Source: Sambucus nigra
Taxonomy: Eukaryota; Streptophyta; Magnoliopsida; Dipsacales; Adoxaceae
DNA length: 64,000 bases
Assembly (NCBI GenBank): GCA_949130495.1
Contig: OX422216.1
Span: 367,374,605-367,438,604, forward strand
Reading direction: 5' to 3'
Below the pieces are notes generated by a model. The model had not been told where the DNA came from and made no database searches. It saw only the letters and a program-made list of their open reading frames with translations. Made by a program: the position numbers and the translations under genes. This document shows, piece after piece, positions 32,845 through 43,664 of this stretch. Within the stretch, counting starts at the first letter, position 1; the number at the start of each line of letters is the position of its first letter.

Positions 32845-35800
32845 GAATGTTATATACTTCACCCTTGCAAAAGGAATTTGTCTCCAAAATTAGAATACGC
32901 CGGTAAACTTTGAATCCTTACCCATATGTCATCCTAACATACCCAACATCATATCTTGATAACATTTTGGTTTCGTCACTATAAATCTGTTAATGGTACC
33001 ATCCTGACTAAAGGCCTACTCACTATGGTCCAAGATTATCAACATGTCTATTAAATCCTTTCATACCCTTATAGTTCATCATTCTTAAGGTATCACTTAT
33101 ACTATGATTGGCAAAACTGTCATGAATTCACTAAATATATTCCCATAAGATGAGCCCAGACTCCACTGGCTCTATCACCTCCATATTGGAGAAAACCCCT
33201 ATTTCCTTAGGTGCCAATTTCCCTTCTTACCCAAATCAAATAATTCCTTTCATGGAAGACACCCACAATAATTTTTTACCATGAACGTCGTCTTTAAATC
33301 TTTGGTTTGTGATGAAGAAACTCTTATGATATTCCTGAACTACACGAACATAAATTCGATTAACTCAATCCCTGTCGGCCAACTCTGAATCACGTCTTAC
33401 CCGCAATGATAATTATTTTTCCACCCTTAACCAACCATGGAGTGGATGACAAGACCTCTTATCTTAAGCCTCAAAAGGAATTTTCTAATAATGTCTAGTA
33501 CGAGAAATTACATGAAACTCCACCAATGGTAATTACTCCTCTCAATTACCTTAAAGTCTAGAATATGCATTTCTCGCATTCTTTGACATCCTAGTCATTG
33601 ATCAAAGGTGAAATTCAAGGGTCCCATCCTAATTTACAATAATGTTGGGAAACACCTTGTGCAAAATTATTCCCTCTTCTTTAATGAAATGATTGATGCA
33701 CTACTCGATAGTGTAACTCCCCCAAATTAATAATAATTTCTCCTTCTAAGTTATCCCATCTCACCAACCTAAAGGAAATATCGATCGGTGATCGTTCAAT
33801 AATATGTCTAACTCACAATGGACTTAATTTGTCTACCTATCCATTATGTCACTAGAATAATCAGTTATTGAAAATTTCCAGTGGGTCACCTCAGACCAAC
33901 CCTTTTCCCATCCACGAGTAGTTCACCTGGAGATAACTTCACTATATCTCACACCACACCAATTCACAAGTTCAAAATCCCACGTCATGTGGTACATTAT
34001 ACACCCTTTCATGGGGTATTTCAAAGAATCGTGACCCATGGTTTTTCTCTAAATTGGACATTTTATGGGTCCTCCGTGCCTATTAAAATCAACATCCTAC
34101 TAATGCACAAGACATCCTCAAATTTTGACTCAGTACGCCTTAGCTGTAATTCTTAAAACTTTTAGACCTTCGTTTAGCCGGAGATATCCCTCTTTTATGA
34201 CTCCTTAGTCTTCCAGCCTATCTCGGGCATGATAACCCTCTAAACTATAAATTCATAATATCTCCTTCCTATTACTTAATTGCATCCATTACATTGTTAT
34301 AAATATATTTGTAAGTGTCCTATAGGCATAGTCTCACACTTTTATTATCTTGTCATTTTTTCCTGGACAATTCTAAAATTCTAACGAACTAGAAAGTCCA
34401 TACACACTATCTTCCATGCATAACTGTATAAATGTTACAGATGTAACATACTTATCTTAATCTAAGTCTGGCATATTCGGTGTGTATATGTCGTAAGGGT
34501 CTTATCGATTGCCCACTAATCGCGACTTAAATATCCTCAAGATTGCCCACCTATCCACTAGTCGTGTAAATATTCCCCCAATGCTTCCTATAAAGAACTA
34601 CACGATTCTATTGGCCTTATATTGTATAATAAATCTCAGTTCAAAGTGTTTTCTCTGCACATATAATGATTATCATTAAAAACCAATACTCTAGCATCCA
34701 ATAATGTCTCCAAACTCCCTATGTTTATTAAGGTTCTTGTATGGAACGTAACATAAATAAAATCCAACAAAGGAATTTCCTAATTCCTTATCACTTGGAA
34801 TTGTTGATTTTTGAGGTCCTTTGACCCAAAGCACATAATCAGGACACTCAAAATCCTATCCATAAATGTATAATTCTAATCCCCAACTCCCTCATCAATA
34901 AAGGATACTTACAATATAGTGATCACACTATCACTAAGTCCCGAGTGTTAAAATAATAATGAGCTATATACCCTATATCACATCAGGTAAGTACCTACGC
35001 ATCGGGATCGAATAATATAAGACAATTATACTCTTTGAAGTCTCCACTGTAATATAGTATGTACACGAGCCTGACCCTCTTTCATGTGAGACATCATACT
35101 CAGGATAACATGATACTCGCATAACATATCTCTCGTATACGAGAAAATCCACTAAAACATATCCTCTCAGTGATCACACCAAACCCCCTACAGGTGAAAC
35201 CAAAGAGATCCCTTCTACTCAACAGTAAATATAGATACAAAGTAGTGATACAAAAGAGACATCCACTAAACTCATCTCACATGCAAGTCTAGTGATAACA
35301 AAATAATTTGACTCACCCGTGTCACGAAAAATTATTCCATTTATTCAAGGATAAAAACCTTACCTTCCATTGCCAATGGATATAACTGTTCAAATGATTC
35401 CCAGACGTAATACTCACATTGAATCTAAACTAAAACTGCGATAATTGTTGCCCCTATTGGGCATCGTGATCATGTCCCCTATCTCTCTACAGATAAGAAC
35501 GACGCATGTCGTCTTGCTCCCCACATATAAAACACCTTCATGTATAATCCCCCTGTCTCTAGCCCCACTAGCCATGTTGGGCCTAACTTACTCTTTTTCT
35601 TTGGTATCCTCGATCCTGATGGTTACCCCAGTTGTTTCCTTGGCTCCACTAGCCCCGTGGAATGCATTATTGGACCTAGTGGCCCTGTCTGAGTCGACCA
35701 TTAGATTATCCCAGTTGTGGTGGCTCGCTAGCACCAATTATATCCAGTATTTCCTTACTGACTAGACTCTCTAACCTCTTGCCCCCTTCATAAAGAAGCA

Positions 35801-36723
35801 TTGATATTGACACAGTAATAGTACAACATTAATGATATCAACATAAGCCATCCAAATCGGATATCCTTATAATTCCTGGCGAATTTTACTCGTGAGTCCA
35901 TAATCAAACTTAAGGACTCTCTTCATCTTCGTATCCACCTCGTCTGGTATGAAATTTTATAAACATGAAAATTCTTCCTAATAATTGGGCCTTATCTGGC
36001 CCTCCTGTGAGAAGTCTAAAACTTTATTTGCATCTCTGTTTGAATAGAAGATAAAAGGACTTACAATTAAACGACAATCTAATTTTCTCAATATTTATGA
36101 TATATCTTTCCTCAGATGTGGTGACTGACTCCCACCATGGAAACACTACTCCTACAAGTTAAAAAATCCTGAAAATTTATTTATGAGTTTCACTGGACTC
36201 CACCGTACTCAAACGCCTTTTCATGTTCCCATTCCATTGGCTAGCTGATACAGATTTGTAGTTTCCCTGAACTCTTGTGGATGGCCCTTCTAAAAACACA
36301 CTTTGACTCTCTCTCGCATCGACTGCATTAGGGGATTCTGAATTGACACCACCATCTATTATGGAAGTGCTTGGGAAACTATTGCGCCCTAGTGGTCATC
36401 ATAATATTAACTTCCAGAGTGATAATAGTGGTTGCTTCTACTGTCGTCACCGTTCCTAGAATACTATGTGTCTCCAACTGAGCCTCTCGTCCTATAGTCC
36501 TCCTAATGACCCTCATTGGTCGACCTTTATCGTTCAGTATACAAAGCCTAACTAAACTCGTATATGATTAATTTTAACTATACGCAATATCTGGAGAACA
36601 TAAATCGCAATATGGATCTAACATCCCAAGCATAGGGCTTTATATCACATAAAAGCAAAGATGAAAATGTAGTAAGTCCGTACAGATCCTAAGAACACTA
36701 GAACCTGATACTCTGATACCATC
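32845..36723 (-). pseudogene. B interior: heavily decayed Tekay-like gag-pol
   Basis: Too decayed to translate, but DNA alignment with E's interior is visible. At 33213-33262 CCTTAGGTGCCAATTTCCC and following bases match E's integrase C-terminal region at about 42820-42875 (CCTTGGTGCCAACTTCCCC). The CAACCATGGAGTGGATGACAAG stretch near 33430-33452 matches E near 43050-43070. CGTACAGATCCTAAGAACACTAGAACCTGAT near 36679-36709 (in two parts) matches the leader of E. The interior is 3.9 kb against 4.8 kb in E, so deletions have occurred. All frames are closed; ORFs at 33881-34156 and 35445-35765 are chance. Confidence 0.8.
36710..36721 (-). other. B primer-binding site
   Basis: ACTCTGATACCA on the + strand is TGGTATCAGAGT on the minus strand, an 11/12 match to the initiator Met tRNA site, 2 bp from the LTR. 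It fixes the right-hand LTR as B's 5' LTR. Confidence 0.9.
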
Positions 36724-38066
36724 TGTGACACCTCGTTTATTAAAATAACGGGTGGCCAGTAATCTACTAAATTGAAACAGGAATTTCATTTAGCTCATTC
36801 TTAGCATCACCACTGAAATTCAATTAATTATAAATAGCCTATTATTTAATGTCGTGTCTTAATTTTACTTAATTAAAATTCCAGAATTCAAACCACAAAT
36901 AAAACTATTCACCATAACTCAGAGATGAATAAATAAATTAAAACCACATAACTGAATACTGAAATCTCATACATGCCAATTAATTGAATAAACCATCGGT
37001 ATACGATCCACTACAATACTCAAATAAAATGAAATAACTAGACTAAATAAAACTGGCATTGGACAACATGCTCGGAGAGTAACCAACTAAATCCTATCTA
37101 GAATTACAAAGATATAGAATGCCTATAACAAATCTTGTAAACACTCCATACATGTTGTAGCTCTGAGAACCTAAAATAGATATTCAAGCTTGGTGTCCTT
37201 GTGGCTGAACAACTAAATTTTTGCAAATAATTTTAATATTTTCCACACCCCAAAACCTTTTGAAAATATTTTGCAAGTGATTAAGATGCATAAATAATTA
37301 TGTGTGCATTCTTCCATAGTTAAATTATTGTCGCACTCACATGAGATAATACTTTCCCATCAATTATAGTGCACATCTAACGTATGCATTTTAACCCCTG
37401 GTTATGTTATCTCACCTAACAAATCTCCATTACCCTTAAGTTCATATGCTACCATGTGTCACGTGTAGTTTATAATTGACTTTCCCATACATTTAATAAT
37501 TTTAATTATCAATTATAATTAATCAATTCATATTAGATAACTTTCAATGGTTATAATTCTCTGTTTTAATTTATCGATTCATTCCAAATAACTTTCACTA
37601 ATCATTAAATTGATATTCACACTTTAATATCTCATGCCTGTATATATTTTCTACACATGTATATACGTAGTTCAATCTCACATCAAGCATACATATATAT
37701 CACTCGTTATATATGCATAACTGCCATCCTTCATACTAATAACTTATTAGATGTTAATCTCTCAAATGCTATCATGCAGTCGGGCATACACACCTAATCC
37801 TAGAACACCGGGTCGGACATTCACACCGAACTCTGATACAATCATGAAGTATTAGAGGCTTTCATAAGTTCTTCGATTAACAAAATTACCTCACTTCGAA
37901 CTTAAACCTCAAAGGGCATATGCGTGGCGCTATGACTTGGGGTCCATACTTAGCCTCCTGGTTTTCACCAAGGAAGATCACCCACATCGCGCAACCTCCG
38001 ATGATAGTACTTGAGTGGCATGTTCAAATAATTATATCATGCACACATATATTATATATATATACA
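36724..38066 (-). repeat. B 5' LTR, segment 1 of 2
   Basis: Starts TGTGACACCTCG. It aligns with 915-1736, 4602-4750 and 30992-31345. It carries the uninterrupted version of the site into which solo LTR A inserted in the other copy (37530-37545). It ends in TA-rich DNA (ATATATACAC) where H2 begins. Confidence 0.87.
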
Positions 38067-38095
38067 CTAGCGGATACCCGTGCCTGAAGGCACGG
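38067..38095 (-). other. H2 3' terminus: hairpin plus CTAG
   Basis: On the + strand: CTAG at 38067-38070, a 7-base gap, CCGTGCC at 38078-38084, loop TGAA, GGCACGG at 38089-38095. This is the best-preserved Helitron-type end in the window. Confidence 0.78.
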
Positions 38096-38285
38096 CGAAA
38101 ATTTTCAAAGTACGTAATCGCGAAACGACAAAAAATTTGAAAGTACATAATCGTAAAATGGAAAAAATATTGGTCCCCATCAAAAGATATATAGAAAACA
38201 AACTAATAATATTATTTTCCAATTTTGTTGTACCAGTCATTGAAATTGACATCATGTATCCATCGGCGATTGAATTACCACTTAC

Positions 38286-38851
38286 ATAAACTTCAATAAT
38301 CATCTTGATTTGACTTGTCATTCTCAATAATGTTTTTTCTTCGATATCAAGTCATTGTACTATTCTTCTTCTTTATCAAACATAGACACAAATTTTTTGT
38401 TCACCCTTTTATTGAGGCCTAATTTTTCAGCCTGAAGCTTTTCAAATTAGTCCCTTGACTTGCGGGGATCACGTGATTCAAAATCATAATCAGAGGCACT
38501 TTTTTCAAAAAGTTGTTTCCCATATGTGATCCATGCATTCTTCAAAACTAATTTTTCAACCCTCGAAGAACAATCTTTCTTCTCCATCTCCATTTGCTTC
38601 ACCTTATTTTCCATTTTTTTCCTCTTAAGATTTTACTCAGTGATTTTATGATGATGTTTCTGCTGCTCCTTCAGAATGAAACTTATTTGCGTGTCACATT
38701 CTTTCAACTTTGAGAGGATTGTGTTGAGCTTATATTCTGCCTGATTATGATCATTTCTTGTGGAAGCAACCTTGGCCTTGTGTGCATCCACTTCTGAAGT
38801 GAGATTGTCAATCTGATTCTTCAAAGAAATTGACTTACTTTCTAATGATGC
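38286..38851 (-). pseudogene. SMC2-like: Captured SMC2 (condensin subunit) exon fragment
   Basis: The minus-strand reading gives LKNQIDNLTSEVDAHKAKVA, CDTQISFILKEQQKHHHKITE, KRKKMENKVKQMEMEKKDCS, SASDYDFESRDPRKSRD, EKLQAEKLGLNKRVNKKF and SMFDKEEE-YNDL. This matches the C-terminal coiled coil of plant SMC2 just before its ATPase head, as I know the family. SMC2 pairs with SMC4 in condensin, which compacts chromosomes. The fragment begins after GTGAACAG (acceptor-like) and ends at GTAAGT (donor-like), so genomic DNA with introns was captured. At least three in-frame stops (near 38633, 38450 and 38355) and a small deletion near 38310 make it non-functional. Confidence 0.85.
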
Positions 38852-38859
38852 CTGTTCAC

Positions 38860-39443
38860 ATTAATATCAAAACTTCAGTCGTCCAATACACACATCGAAA
38901 CTCATGTTCGTGATACATATATATGACATGGTTTGCTACACACAATCGTTTATACAACGCAAAAACTGAAATGAAACTAATAGAAAAAATTATTTTAAAG
39001 AATAGTGTAAAATCTTTTTTCTAGTTAATGTAAAATTCCCCCAAATGGCAACTAACCTAACTACAAAGCCATTAGAAGGAACAGACTATCATGTAGTTAT
39101 CCACTTCTTCACCTGCAAAACAAAAAAGGGAAAAATGAATCAACACTCATAATTTAAATAATTCAAATAAGAAAAGTGGACACTAAAGGGAATAACAGAT
39201 AACTAACAGCTTGAAACAAAATGTATGTTGCATTAAGAGTCAATCAAATTAACAATAAAAAAAGAGCAATAAATTATGACATCATATTCTCATGTATGAA
39301 TGTCAATTTATTATGACGTTTGCACAATTCCGCACAATAAAAAAACAAAATGTAAGACTTGCAGCAGAATCTACACCACCATTAACTCTCAATTCCCACC
39401 GCTGCACTGGATTAAAGACCCCCGTATCATGTAAATGAAGTAA
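38860..39443 (-). other. H2 interior, possible captured introns and exons
   Basis: Mostly AT-rich. On the minus strand TTTTGTTTTGCAGGTGAAG (about 39127-39109) looks like a branch/acceptor plus a short exon. It may be an upstream SMC2 intron/exon, but the coding match is not clear. Confidence 0.35.
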
Positions 39444-39448
39444 TACGC
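39444..39448. repeat. Target-site duplication TACGC, left of E
   Basis: Repeated at 50212-50216. Confidence 0.95.
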
Positions 39449-42425
39449 TGTGACACCCCGACTAATTAAACACCGGTTAGCTACTCCTTTATAAAATTAA
39501 TTCAAAATGCCAAGTTGGCTCGGTTAATAGCATCACTGTCGAAAACATTTTTAAAGATTACTAACCACCTAGTATTTAAAAAGTAAGTGCCAATTTTATT
39601 AAATCTGATTAACATGCAACAAGAGTAATAAATAACTAAATAACACCATTCACCATACTGAAATAGAATGAATAACCATCACAAAATGTAAATAGAACCT
39701 GGAGGAAAAACTCCTCAATACAAAATCCCGCAACTGATAAGTAAACTGAAATAAATAACTAAAACTGAATACTGAGCAATACATGCTAGAGTCTGAAAAC
39801 TGAAATGTAAAAATGTCTAATAGAATTGGGCAACATGCCCTACAACTGATAGATGCTGAGACTGGAATCCAAATGAGAGAGGCGTCTAAAAGCAAGTCCC
39901 TGTAGCTTCCACAAACAGCTACAGCTCGTCACCTGAATGAGAATCCTATGCTTGGTGTCCCTGTGGCTGGGCACCTAAAAATGGTTTTACAAGAAAAAGA
40001 GATTTGAAAAGCAAACGGGTCAGAGCCCGAATGTGTTATATTTTAAAAACCTGCAAGTGCTTTAAAAACATTTAAAACATTAAATGCAAAGTACATGTTA
40101 GGACGTGCACTCACATTAAATTCTCACCTCTCGACTAACTGTGCACTCCTAACGTAATTACCCATCTATATCGACCCATACTACTAGCTAACTGACGACA
40201 TAACTAGCTAGACTGCCAAAGGTTCTACCCATATTACTAGGTTCCATTTGTTATACAACGCTCGTAATTTAATAGAGGTTTATCGTAAACTCAGTTACTA
40301 AATATTCCATTGATATAACTATCAGTTAACTCATTATCAGTCTCGGAACATTACCGTAATTACATTCACAACATTAACATGAAGGTTCCCATTAAATTAA
40401 GCGTATATTATTCACATCATAAATATACGACACAAGAACCCCGAGAACTAAGCTGCGGTGCACACATACTCTGCTATCCATCCCGGTACATCACGTACAT
40501 AAGGATTACATATTCCGAATCTCTCAGGAATAGTTTACCGATAACAACATCACAATTAATGGAGGCGAACACAGTCACCATCACATGGGTCACGCACATA
40601 CCTACGCTCCCATGATCAGCGGACTTATTAATATCACAATAAGTCTTTCAATGATCTATGTTCATCAAGGTACCAGTCTATATCCCCCCCGTAGGCACAC
40701 AAGGATTAGAGGGTCCTAAGCGAACGTAACCTCCCCCGTGATAGCAAGTATGGTAGGTATGTTATACACATAAACCATATACTAAGCATTCACACATCTT
40801 AGATATCACCATTTTAATAAGGTATTTTCTACATCATTATACCGTTATACCAAACTTATATATTTCAAGTCTCCCGTTGATATAAGGTTAAATTGCCGAC
40901 ACGTCTCACGCCGTAATCCCTTATCCTTAAAATCTATCTTAAATAGACTATTAAGTTCCGATTATTCCCAAATATAACCTCTTTATTCTTAAGGCCTTTA
41001 CTTCTGCTCTAAACCTTATTTCATCAAATTACACAACTTTACACTATTAACCCAAACGTTACCTCACTAACGAATTTCAATAGTCTAGAATAATTCCTCT
41101 AATTGTATTCTAATTAAAGTCCGCTATAATAATCACACCTACTGGTCTTCCTCAAGGGTGAGGGTATTCATAAGGGCTACAAACGTATTCTCCGAGGGTT
41201 TCCACCATAAAAATCAAATTAAGGAATATTTCACTCATTCTGGGAAGGTCGATCGATCGACCTATGAATGTCGCTCGATCGATCTAGTCGATCGATCGAC
41301 TGATGAATGTCGATCAATCGATCGAACAGGTATGGCTACGGACTGCTTCGTTTTGCAGATTTTAATTCATCCCAAAACCAATTTCTAACGTATGATTCTC
41401 AGATATAACGTCATAGTAATGCCATATAACAATCCTACAGTATTACTAACGTTCATAAATCAATAATTCAACATCTAAAGGCTACATATGGATCAATCTT
41501 CATAAAAACCTACTTTTTTCCAGATTTTCTCAAGAACATGAACCCTAACATAATATCAACATCAAATCCCAGAATTTAATTCGTTTTTCTTCCACCCAAT
41601 CATGTATTTATATCAGATTAATCGTCACCAACTAGTCTACATGCAATTTATCCTCAAAATTCAGACCTAAGTTCAATTAAACATGGGTTTTCATTCATCT
41701 TCCAATAACAATTATAAATCTTCAATTTGCTAACATGGAAAGAACATTTGCTGAAGTTAAACATAATTAAACCACTTGCCTTGGTTTGATTTCGAATTTG
41801 GTGTTGATTTGGTGAAGGATCTCTGCAGAATTCCTCTATCTCTCTCCTTCTCCAAGCTTTCCTTCAATGGTGGCTCAAGGTGGCTAGGGTTTGGTTTGAA
41901 GGAAACTTATGAAAACCTAATATAATAAACCTCCGTAGCTTGTTGGGTTAATAAGGGTTGGTTGGGTCAATCCTTATCAGATTATAACTCTCCATTTTCG
42001 TCACTTTTTAATTACCCAAAAATACCAAATTACTAAAATACCCTTTATGGTGCCGGGATGGCCTAAAAATACCTCGGAACCCAAACTATACCCCCGGCTA
42101 GTGTTTTCTGACTATCTCGACCCTTCCGGACGCGTTGGCGCACTCAAAACGACCATACGGATTATAGATTTTTAATTCACTTTTAATAACAAAATAATAT
42201 ACCGTGACGCGGCGGTCCCACGCGTCTCAACAAAATTTCTAAAATGCCGTATATAAATCCCATGACAAATTTTATAATACCAAGTTCATATATAATCATA
42301 TATGCACATAATCAAATACCAATTCTCATCACATTAGTATTATTAACCCGGATTAATTTCCAATTAATACGCAATTTAATTAATTAATCCCAAAATAAAT
42401 ATAGTCAAAAATACGGGGTATTACA
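39449..42425 (-). repeat. E 3' LTR (2,977 bp)
   Basis: + strand ends are TGTGACACCCC and GGGGTATTACA. It differs from the other LTR at about six sites and carries an extra 22 bp in the GATCGATC cluster near 41290-41320. Confidence 0.97.
41246..41330. repeat. GATCGATC palindrome cluster in E 3' LTR
   Basis: GTCGATCGATCGAC-type palindromes alternate with CTATGAATGTCG spacers. It occupies the LTR position (about 1.1 kb from the LTR start) where A and D carry TTCGAA palindromes. The partner array at about 49055-49112 is 22 bp shorter. Confidence 0.88.
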
Positions 42426-42441
42426 TACTCCCCCCCTAATA
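42426..42441 (-). other. E polypurine tract
   Basis: On the minus strand, ATTAGGGGGGGAGTA lies directly before the 3' LTR. Confidence 0.9.
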
Positions 42442-42467
42442 ACTGAATTTCGTCCCGAAATTCGAAA

Positions 42468-43655
42468 CTAGAAAGTACCTGCTAAAAACAGTTCTGGATA
42501 ACGCTCGCGCATTTCATCCTCGCGCTCCCATGTGGACTCCTCGACATTGTGATGTCGCCACTGAACACGCACTAACGGGACTATCTTTGACCGCAGTTTC
42601 CTCTCGCTTCGGTCCAAAATAGCAATTGGCCCCTCCTCGTAGGAGCTATTCGGCTGGAGATCGATGTCCTCCACAGCAATGTGCGAATGAGCCAAATCAT
42701 CTCTAAGGTATTTCCTCAGCGAGGAAATGTGAAACACATCGTGGATCCGATGCAAGTGCTCCGGTAACCCAAGTCTATACGCAACCGATCCTATCCGCTC
42801 AATAATAGGAAACGGCCCCACATACCTTGGTGCCAACTTCCCCTTCTTCCCGAAACGCATAATCCCCTTCATAGGAGAAACCCTGAGCAAAACCTGGTCC
42901 CCCACTTGGAACTCCCTGAAAAATCTCTTCGCATCAGCATAACTCTTCTGCCTGTCTTGAGCTACCCGAATGCGACTCCGAATCAACTCAATCCTTGCCG
43001 AAGTATCCTGGATCACTTCTGGCCCAAGTAGTTTGTTGTCCCCCACCTCCAACCAACATGCTGGGGAATGACAAGGCCTACCGTACAATGCCTCAAACGG
43101 AGCCATGCCAATCGTGAACTGATAGGAGTTGTTGTAAGCAAACTCCACCAGTGGAAGGTACTGCTCCCATCCACCCCCGAAGTCAATAATGCACATGCGT
43201 AGCATGTCCTCCAACATTTGGTTGGTGCGCTCTGTCTGCCCATCGGTCTGCGGATGATAAGCCGTACTCAACCGCAATTCCGTGCCCATGGCCTCCTGGA
43301 AACTCTCCCAAAACCTCGAAACAAATATCTTGTCTCTGTCAGACACGATATTCAGGGGCACACCGTGAAGTCTCACAATCTCTGAAATGAAAAGCTGGGC
43401 ATACTGTCCCGTAGTGTAGTCAGTCCTTACGGGTAAGAAGTGAGCGACCTTGGACAACCTGTCCACAATCACCCAAATGGAGTCGTGACCCCTCTGCGAC
43501 GTAGGCAACCCCGTGACAAAATCCATGGATATGCTCTCCCACATCCACACCGGAACCTCCAACGGCTGTAGCAATCCTGCTGGTCTCTGATGGTCCACTT
43601 TTACAAGCTGACAAGTGGCGCATTTCGAGACAAACTCAGCGATATCTCTCTTCAT
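42468..43655 (-). CDS. E integrase (from the zinc region) and chromodomain, downstream of the TGA
   Basis: 395 codons in the same frame as the upstream gag-pol part and separated from it by the TGA plus three sense codons. It starts at an internal Met (MKRDIAEFVSKCATC), so it is unlikely to be an independent start. Domains: the Cys pair of the integrase zinc domain (CATCQL), catalytic Asp in SMDFVTGLP, Asp in VSDRDKIF, Glu in GQTERTNQ, then a GPF/Y-like module ([15 protein letters not shown]), and a chromodomain tail (VRVQWRHHNVEESTWEREDE) ending LFLAGTF. All three DDE residues are present. In chromoviruses the tail guides integration to particular chromatin. Confidence 0.93.
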   Translation of the reverse strand: MKRDIAEFVSKCATCQLVKVDHQRPAGLLQPLEVPVWMWESISMDFVTGLPTSQRGHDSIWVIVDRLSKVAHFLPVRTDYTTGQYAQLFISEIVRLHGVPLNIVSDRDKIFVSRFWESFQEAMGTELRLSTAYHPQTDGQTERTNQMLEDMLRMCIIDFGGGWEQYLPLVEFAYNNSYQFTIGMAPFEALYGRPCHSPACWLEVGDNKLLGPEVIQDTSARIELIRSRIRVAQDRQKSYADAKRFFREFQVGDQVLLRVSPMKGIMRFGKKGKLAPRYVGPFPIIERIGSVAYRLGLPEHLHRIHDVFHISSLRKYLRDDLAHSHIAVEDIDLQPNSSYEEGPIAILDRSERKLRSKIVPLVRVQWRHHNVEESTWEREDEMRERYPELFLAGTF

Positions 43656-43664
43656 ACCGCTCCA

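Noticed and set aside
40379..40615. 78-codon frame present in both LTRs of E (also 48187-48423)
   Set aside because: LTR sequence; the frame has no counterpart in the D or A LTRs.
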